Assembly (NCBI RefSeq): GCF_028356935.1
Contig: NZ_CP102798.1
Span: forward strand, 1,116,001-1,180,000
Source: Lysinibacillus sp. OF-1
GTDB taxonomy: Bacteria > Bacillota > Bacilli > Bacillales_A > Planococcaceae
DNA: 64,000 nt
Direction: 5' to 3'
In this document: piece by piece, positions 59,535 to 64,000 of the stretch
Layout: every line of letters starts with the position of its first letter
Position numbering within the stretch: the stretch's first letter is position 1
Made by a program: the position numbers and the translations under genes
Notes under the pieces: model-generated
The model's database searches: none
Seen by the model: the letters and a program-made list of their open reading frames with translations, nothing else
Told to the model about the DNA's origin: nothing

Positions 59535-60113
59535 ATGAACATTCCAAATAAAATTACCATCTCTCGAATTTTGCTTATTCCATTTTTTGTCATTGTGATG
59601 ATGTTTGATTTCGGCTGGGGAACTTTGACACTATTTGGCGCTGAGATGCCGATCCACCATTTTATAGGTGCACTTATTTTTATCTTTGCTTCAACAACAG
59701 ATTGGGTGGATGGTTATTATGCACGTAAGTATAATCTTGTGACAACATTTGGGAAATTTTTAGATCCCTTAGCTGATAAATTACTGGTTTCAGCAGCCTT
59801 CATTTTAATGGTAGAACTTGATATGGCACCTGCCTGGGTAATCATCATTATTATTAGCCGTGAATTTGCCGTAACTGGCTTACGTTTGATTTTGGCAGGT
59901 GAGGGAGAAGTTGTTGCTGCTAATCAGCTCGGTAAAATCAAAACTTGGGCACAAATTGTAGCGATTGCAGCTGCTCTTTTACACAATACAATCTTTACAC
60001 TGTTTGGTATTCCATTTGATACGATCATGCTCTATATTGCATTGTTCTTTACGCTTTGGTCTGGGTGGGATTATTTCTATCTAAATCGACGTGTTTTACT
60101 TGAGTCTAAATAA
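59535..60113 (+). CDS. pgsA: CDP-diacylglycerol-glycerol-3-phosphate phosphatidyltransferase
   Basis: PgsA makes phosphatidylglycerol phosphate from the CDP-diacylglycerol produced by CdsA. The CDP-alcohol phosphotransferase signature is complete: DWVDGYYARKY, then GKFLDPLADKLL. Four to five membrane helices are present. ATG 59535 (192 aa, MNIPNKITISRI) aligns with the family and follows GAAAGGTG; the upstream ATG at 59517 has no ribosome binding site. Confidence 0.95.
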   Translation: MNIPNKITISRILLIPFFVIVMMFDFGWGTLTLFGAEMPIHHFIGALIFIFASTTDWVDGYYARKYNLVTTFGKFLDPLADKLLVSAAFILMVELDMAPAWVIIIIISREFAVTGLRLILAGEGEVVAANQLGKIKTWAQIVAIAAALLHNTIFTLFGIPFDTIMLYIALFFTLWSGWDYFYLNRRVLLESK

Positions 60114-60130
60114 GAAAGGTCTTGTGAATC

Positions 60131-61390
60131 ATGAATGCTGAAATTCTTGCGGTTGGCTCAGAACTATTATTAGGTCAAATTACGAATACAAATGCGAGAT
60201 TTATCTCAAGTCAATTATCCGAGCTTGGTATCAACGTTTTTTATCATACTGTAGTAGGCGATAATACGAAACGTTTAGAACAGGCTATTGAAGTGGCGGA
60301 GACTCGTGCCGATTTAATTATTTTTTCGGGAGGACTTGGACCTACGAAAGATGATTTAACGAAGGAAACGATTGCTCGTCATCTTGGTGTTTCGCTTGAG
60401 TCTGATGATGTAGCATTAACGTATATTGAGCAATTTTTTGCCAAACGAGGACGTCCAATGACGGAGAATAATCGGAAACAGGCATTAATTTTAGCTGGCA
60501 GTGAAGTGCTAGCCAACCACCATGGAATGGCGCCAGGTATGATTTTCACAAAAAATGACCGCACCTATATTTTACTTCCAGGACCACCAAAAGAGCTGGA
60601 ACCTATGTTTCAATTTGAAGCGAAACCAAAGCTTGCTGCGATGCTTAATGATGGAGGGATCATTGCATCACATGTGATGCGTTTCTATGGGATTGGTGAA
60701 GCAGAGCTTGAAGTACGAGTTCAAGATATTCTAGATGCCCAAACAAATCCTACAGTTGCCCCACTTGCCTCTGATGGAGAAGTAACATTACGTGTTACAG
60801 CTAAAGCGGCTACAGAGCAGGAAGCTCAACAGCTTATAGCTACAAAGGTTGCTGAGATACAGGCACTTGTGGGAGATTATCAATATGGTGTAGATGACGA
60901 CTCTCTTGCCTCTAAAACGGTAGAAATGCTACTTGATAATCAGTTAACCATTGCTGCCGCAGAAAGTTTAACAGCTGGGTTATTTCAATCTGAGCTTGCG
61001 GAAATTCCTGGGGTAGGCAATGCACTGATTGGTGGCGTTGTTACCTATGCTGCTGATGCAAAGATAAAACAGCTTGGCATTTCAAAAGAATTAATTGATA
61101 CACATGGTGTAGTTAGCAGTGAGTGTGCGGCGGCAATGGCAAGTGCTGTTCGCGAAAAGTTTGCTACTAATATTGGAATTGGTCTTACAGGAGAGGCTGG
61201 TCCGACAGCGCATGATCACCAGCCAGTAGGTACGGTTTGGATTGGTATTGCTATCAATGATGAGGAGCCACTTACTTATTTACTGCATTTATCAGGCATG
61301 CGAAATACAAATCGACTACGTGCGGTGAAATTTACATGTCATTATTTAATGCAGCTTTTAGAAGAACGCGGTTATACAAAACGATATTAA
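60131..61390 (+). CDS. cinA: CinA competence/damage-inducible protein
   Basis: The 419-aa protein has an N-terminal molybdopterin-binding-like domain (AEILAVGSELLLGQITNTN, GGLGPTKDDLTKE) and a C-terminal CinA domain (AAAESLTAGLFQSELAEIPG) with nicotinamide-nucleotide amidase fold. It lies directly upstream of recA, the conserved cinA-recA arrangement. AAGAAAGG is the ribosome binding site region. Confidence 0.95.
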   Translation: MNAEILAVGSELLLGQITNTNARFISSQLSELGINVFYHTVVGDNTKRLEQAIEVAETRADLIIFSGGLGPTKDDLTKETIARHLGVSLESDDVALTYIEQFFAKRGRPMTENNRKQALILAGSEVLANHHGMAPGMIFTKNDRTYILLPGPPKELEPMFQFEAKPKLAAMLNDGGIIASHVMRFYGIGEAELEVRVQDILDAQTNPTVAPLASDGEVTLRVTAKAATEQEAQQLIATKVAEIQALVGDYQYGVDDDSLASKTVEMLLDNQLTIAAAESLTAGLFQSELAEIPGVGNALIGGVVTYAADAKIKQLGISKELIDTHGVVSSECAAAMASAVREKFATNIGIGLTGEAGPTAHDHQPVGTVWIGIAINDEEPLTYLLHLSGMRNTNRLRAVKFTCHYLMQLLEERGYTKRY

Positions 61391-61404
61391 ATAGAGTGAA
61401 ATAG

Positions 61405-61437
61405 AAATTTGGGTAGAGGAAAACTATCCAAATTTTT
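61405..61437 (+). terminator. Terminator between cinA and recA
   Basis: AAATTTGGGTAG pairs with CTATCCAAATTT (one wobble) across AGGAAAA, with five T residues. It separates constitutive cinA transcription from the inducible recA promoter. Confidence 0.8.
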
Positions 61438-61452
61438 ATTTTGAAGAAAAAT

Positions 61453-61466
61453 CGAATAAATGTTCG
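61453..61466 (+). promoter_or_regulatory. LexA (SOS) box of recA
   Basis: CGAATAAATGTTCG differs at one position from the Bacillus LexA consensus CGAAC-n4-GTTCG. It lies 8 nt upstream of the recA -35, so SOS repression and induction of recA is expected. Confidence 0.85.
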
Positions 61467-61474
61467 CTTTTTTC

Positions 61475-61503
61475 TTGCGCGTTTTCTTAAAAACAAGTAT
61501 AGT
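61475..61503 (+). promoter_or_regulatory. recA promoter
   Basis: TTGCGC and TATAGT are spaced by exactly 17 nt directly downstream of the LexA box, about 40 nt before the recA ribosome binding site. Confidence 0.8.
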
Positions 61504-61548
61504 AGAGATAGATAAAAACAGTGAACAGTTTTCGAAGGAGGAAAATGA

Positions 61549-62613
61549 ATGAGTGATCGTAAAGCAGCCTTAGAACAGGCTCTAAAACAAATTGAAAAGA
61601 ATTTTGGTAAAGGTTCCATCATGAAACTTGGTGAAAGAACCGATTTAGAAATTGCGACATCTTCAAGTGGTTCGCTAGCACTTGATGCAGCATTAGGCGT
61701 AGGTGGTTATCCACGTGGACGTATTATCGAAGTATATGGTCCTGAATCATCTGGTAAAACAACAGTTGCTCTACATGCTATTGCAGAAGTGCAGGCAACA
61801 GGTGGACAAGCAGCATTTATCGATGCAGAGCATGCATTAGACCCAATCTATGCACAAAAATTAGGTGTTAATATTGATGAGCTATTATTATCACAGCCAG
61901 ATACAGGGGAGCAAGCACTTGAAATTGCAGAAGCATTAGTGCGTAGTGGTGCTATTGATATTATTGTTATTGACTCTGTTGCTGCCTTAGTGCCAAAAGC
62001 AGAAATTGAAGGCGATATGGGTGACTCTCATGTCGGCTTACAAGCACGTTTGATGTCTCAAGCATTACGTAAGCTTTCAGGTTCGATTAATAAATCAAAA
62101 ACGATTGCTATTTTCATTAACCAAATTCGTGAAAAAATTGGTGTCATGTTCGGAAACCCAGAAACAACACCAGGTGGACGTGCGCTGAAATTCTATAGCT
62201 CTGTCCGTTTAGAAGTGCGTCGTGCAGAAGCAATTAAACAAGGTAATGATATTGTTGGTAACCGTACAAAAATTAAAATTGTTAAAAATAAAGTAGCGCC
62301 ACCTTTCCGTACAGCTGAGGTAGATATTATGTATGGAGAAGGAATTTCTAAAGAAGGCGAAACAGTTGATTTAGGTGTAGAATTAGATATTGTGCAAAAA
62401 AGTGGTTCTTGGTATGCATATGGTGACGAACGCCTAGGTCAAGGTCGAGAAAATGCTAAACAGTATTTAAAAGAAAATGTAGCTGTTTTAGAAGAAATCG
62501 CTAATAAAATTCGAGCTTCTTATGGTATCGCGGCTTCTTCTTATACAATTGCGGCACATGATGAAGAAGAGATGGATGACGAATTAATGTTGCTTCTTGA
62601 AGAAGAAAAATAA
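61549..62613 (+). CDS. recA: Recombinase RecA
   Basis: RecA forms filaments on single-stranded DNA, drives homologous recombination and activates LexA self-cleavage. Walker A GPESSGKT is at 64-71, followed by DAEHALDP, the L1/L2 DNA loops ([38 protein letters not shown]) and an acidic tail ending LLLEEEK. The length is 354 aa. GAAGGAGGAAA precedes the ATG. Regulation by the upstream LexA box is expected. Confidence 0.99.
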   Translation: MSDRKAALEQALKQIEKNFGKGSIMKLGERTDLEIATSSSGSLALDAALGVGGYPRGRIIEVYGPESSGKTTVALHAIAEVQATGGQAAFIDAEHALDPIYAQKLGVNIDELLLSQPDTGEQALEIAEALVRSGAIDIIVIDSVAALVPKAEIEGDMGDSHVGLQARLMSQALRKLSGSINKSKTIAIFINQIREKIGVMFGNPETTPGGRALKFYSSVRLEVRRAEAIKQGNDIVGNRTKIKIVKNKVAPPFRTAEVDIMYGEGISKEGETVDLGVELDIVQKSGSWYAYGDERLGQGRENAKQYLKENVAVLEEIANKIRASYGIAASSYTIAAHDEEEMDDELMLLLEEEK

Positions 62614-62618
62614 ACGAT

Positions 62619-62660
62619 TGCATTGTTCCCGCTTTATTTAAGGGGACAATGCATTTTTTT
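62619..62660 (+). terminator. Strong terminator after recA
   Basis: TGCATTGTTCCC pairs with GGGACAATGCA over a 12-nt loop, with seven T residues. Confidence 0.93.
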
Positions 62661-63173
62661 GTCTATAATCTTCAATTTTTACACATAATAAGAGAGAGGC
62701 TCTAAGCCTTAGACGTGTTATTTCTAATGTACTGTTTTTATGGTAATTGTTTTGAAGGTGAATTTTTTTCTAGTGTAAAAGTAATAGGGAAAAAATTCAC
62801 TGAATGGATAGGACTTACTTTTTTTTATCCGATGGGGCGAGCAGACGCCTGACTAACCTTGACAGAGTTTGAGGCTAGCTATACAATTAAATATGTATAA
62901 TTTCTGAATTATGACTTTAAATAGGCAGTACATTTTGTCTTCATTTAGCAAATGTTTATAGTGAAATGGACATTACACTTTTTAAGATTTCCTTGTTATG
63001 GGTGGTTGTTGTTCCTTTTCAATAGATGTCTAAACACCTACTGAATGAAGCGAAAGCTTTGGCTAATAAAACGGATTTTGCACAAGTAAAATCTAGCACA
63101 TTTTTGCCAAAGTGACATAGATGTATGCGCCGACTGAAACTGTAATACCCAAATAGCAAGAGGAGGTGTTCAT
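62661..63173 (+). other. 513-nt recA-rny intergenic region
   Basis: B. subtilis has pbpX here; no such gene is visible. The region contains an 11-bp perfect inverted repeat GTGAATTTTTT (62758-62768)/AAAAAATTCAC (62790-62800), an overlapping AAAAGTAA/TTACTTTT pair, and a consensus promoter at 62859. A 29-codon frame at 63026-63115 (begins MSKHLLNEAK) has no ribosome binding site. The short frame could be a fragment of a lost gene; I do not call it as a gene. Confidence 0.55.
62859..62887 (+). promoter_or_regulatory. Consensus promoter upstream of rny
   Basis: TTGACA and TACAAT are separated by exactly 17 nt. The next gene is rny, 287 nt downstream, so the mRNA would carry a leader of about 280 nt. 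Confidence 0.7.
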
Positions 63174-64000
63174 ATGGATGGAATTACTATCATCTCCGCT
63201 TTGCTTGGACTCATCGTTGGTGCCGCTGTTAGCTATATCTACATGAAAAAAGTGAATGACTCAAAAATCACTGGTGCTAAACATGTCGCTGAAACAATCG
63301 TTGAAGAAGGAAAACGAGAAGCGGAGGCAATGAAGAAAGAAGCACTACTTGAAGCCAAAGATGAAACTCACAAATTTCGTACTGAAGCCGAAAATGACAT
63401 TCGTGAACGTCGTTTAGAACTTCAAAAACAAGAGAACCGTTTATTGCAAAGAGAAGAGAATCTTGATCGCAAGGATGATGCTCTAAATAAGAGAGAAGCA
63501 AGCTTAGAGCGTAAAGAACAAGCTCTAGCTGAAAGACAACAGCATATTGAACAGATGGAGAGCAAAGTGGATGAGCTCGTTGCATCACAGAAAACAGAGT
63601 TAGAACGTATTTCTGCTTTAACTAGAGAAGAAGCTAAATCAATTATCCTCAATGAAGTAGAAAAAGAACTGACAACTGATATAGCTGTGATGACGAAGGA
63701 AGCTGAAACACGTGCAAAAGAAGACTCAGATAAAAAAGCACGTGAAATTTTATCATTAGCACTACAACGCTTTGCTGCAGATCACGTAGCAGAAACAACT
63801 GTCTCTGTTGTGAACTTGCCGAATGATGAAATGAAAGGTCGTATTATTGGTCGAGAAGGCCGTAATATCCGTACTTTGGAAACGTTAACAGGCATTGATT
63901 TAATTATTGATGATACGCCAGAAGCCGTTATTTTATCAGGCTTTGACCCAATTCGTCGTGAAACGGCTCGACTTGCACTTGAAAAACTTGTACAAGATGG
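63174..64000 (+). CDS. rny: Ribonuclease Y (3' truncated by window)
   Basis: RNase Y is the membrane-anchored endonuclease that starts much mRNA decay in Firmicutes. The 275 residues present have an N-terminal membrane helix (about 4-24), a long charged coiled coil (about 30-200) and a KH domain with [15 protein letters not shown]. The catalytic HD domain lies beyond the window. AAGAGGAGGTGTTCAT precedes the ATG. With pnp and rnjB it makes three mRNA-decay enzymes in this window. Confidence 0.97.
   Translation, partial: MDGITIISALLGLIVGAAVSYIYMKKVNDSKITGAKHVAETIVEEGKREAEAMKKEALLEAKDETHKFRTEAENDIRERRLELQKQENRLLQREENLDRKDDALNKREASLERKEQALAERQQHIEQMESKVDELVASQKTELERISALTREEAKSIILNEVEKELTTDIAVMTKEAETRAKEDSDKKAREILSLALQRFAADHVAETTVSVVNLPNDEMKGRIIGREGRNIRTLETLTGIDLIIDDTPEAVILSGFDPIRRETARLALEKLVQD

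Noticed and set aside
63026..63115. 29-codon gene upstream of rny
   Set aside because: No ribosome binding site and no recognisable family; mentioned only as a possible fragment.

Overview
The window is a chromosomal segment of a low-GC Gram-positive, spore-forming, motile member of the Bacillaceae/Planococcaceae, most likely a Lysinibacillus or close relative. This rests on AT-rich DNA, AGGAGG-type ribosome binding sites, frequent TTG/GTG starts, PolC, dipicolinate synthase, SpoIIIE, and gene order that follows the Bacillus subtilis cheB-to-rny region almost gene for gene. The genus is an inference from protein style. All 60 intact or edge-truncated protein genes lie on the + strand; only two decayed genes lie on the - strand. 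I see no tRNA, rRNA, CRISPR array, prophage or intact insertion sequence.

Layout. 1-7165: the tail of the flagellar/chemotaxis operon (cheB partial, cheA, cheW, cheC, cheD, an unassigned membrane protein, sigD, an unassigned charged protein, a SwrB-like protein). 7170-10524: translation and nucleotide genes rpsB, tsf, pyrH, frr. 10836-14945: envelope and isoprenoid genes uppS, cdsA, dxr, rseP. 15077-21384: proS and polC. 21581-29574: the nusA-infB operon (rimP, nusA, rnpM, ylxQ, infB, ylxP, rbfA, truB, ribF, rpsO). 29968-34297: a DoxX-family gene, pnp and an M16 peptidase gene.

34298-39632 is the accessory part. A repeat-rich intergenic stretch carries two inverted copies of a palindromic element and a duplicated terminator. 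It is followed by a Fur-type promoter driving an iron/heme ABC importer and a HugZ-like protein. Then, on the opposite strand, come a decayed GntR regulator and a decayed ABC ATPase gene with several frameshifts and a nonsense codon.

39684-45344: a predicted sigma-K promoter, ymxH, dpaA and dpaB (spore dipicolinate), asd and dapA (the lysine/DAP branch that supplies the dipicolinate precursor), and rnjB. 45498-53767: spoIIIE, a GntR regulator, and a four-gene BMP-type nucleoside importer. 53943-64000: ymfF, ymfH, ymfI, ymfJ, ymfK, ymfM, pgsA, cinA, recA under a LexA box, and the 5' part of rny, cut by the window end.

I do not see a clearly new multi-gene system. The most interesting items are non-coding. 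They are a roughly 100-nt nested hairpin inside the nucleoside importer operon, a 15-bp perfect hairpin between nusA and rnpM, a four-helix terminator between proS and polC, a hairpin covering the polC ribosome binding site, and the repeat pair with adjacent gene decay next to the iron/heme locus.
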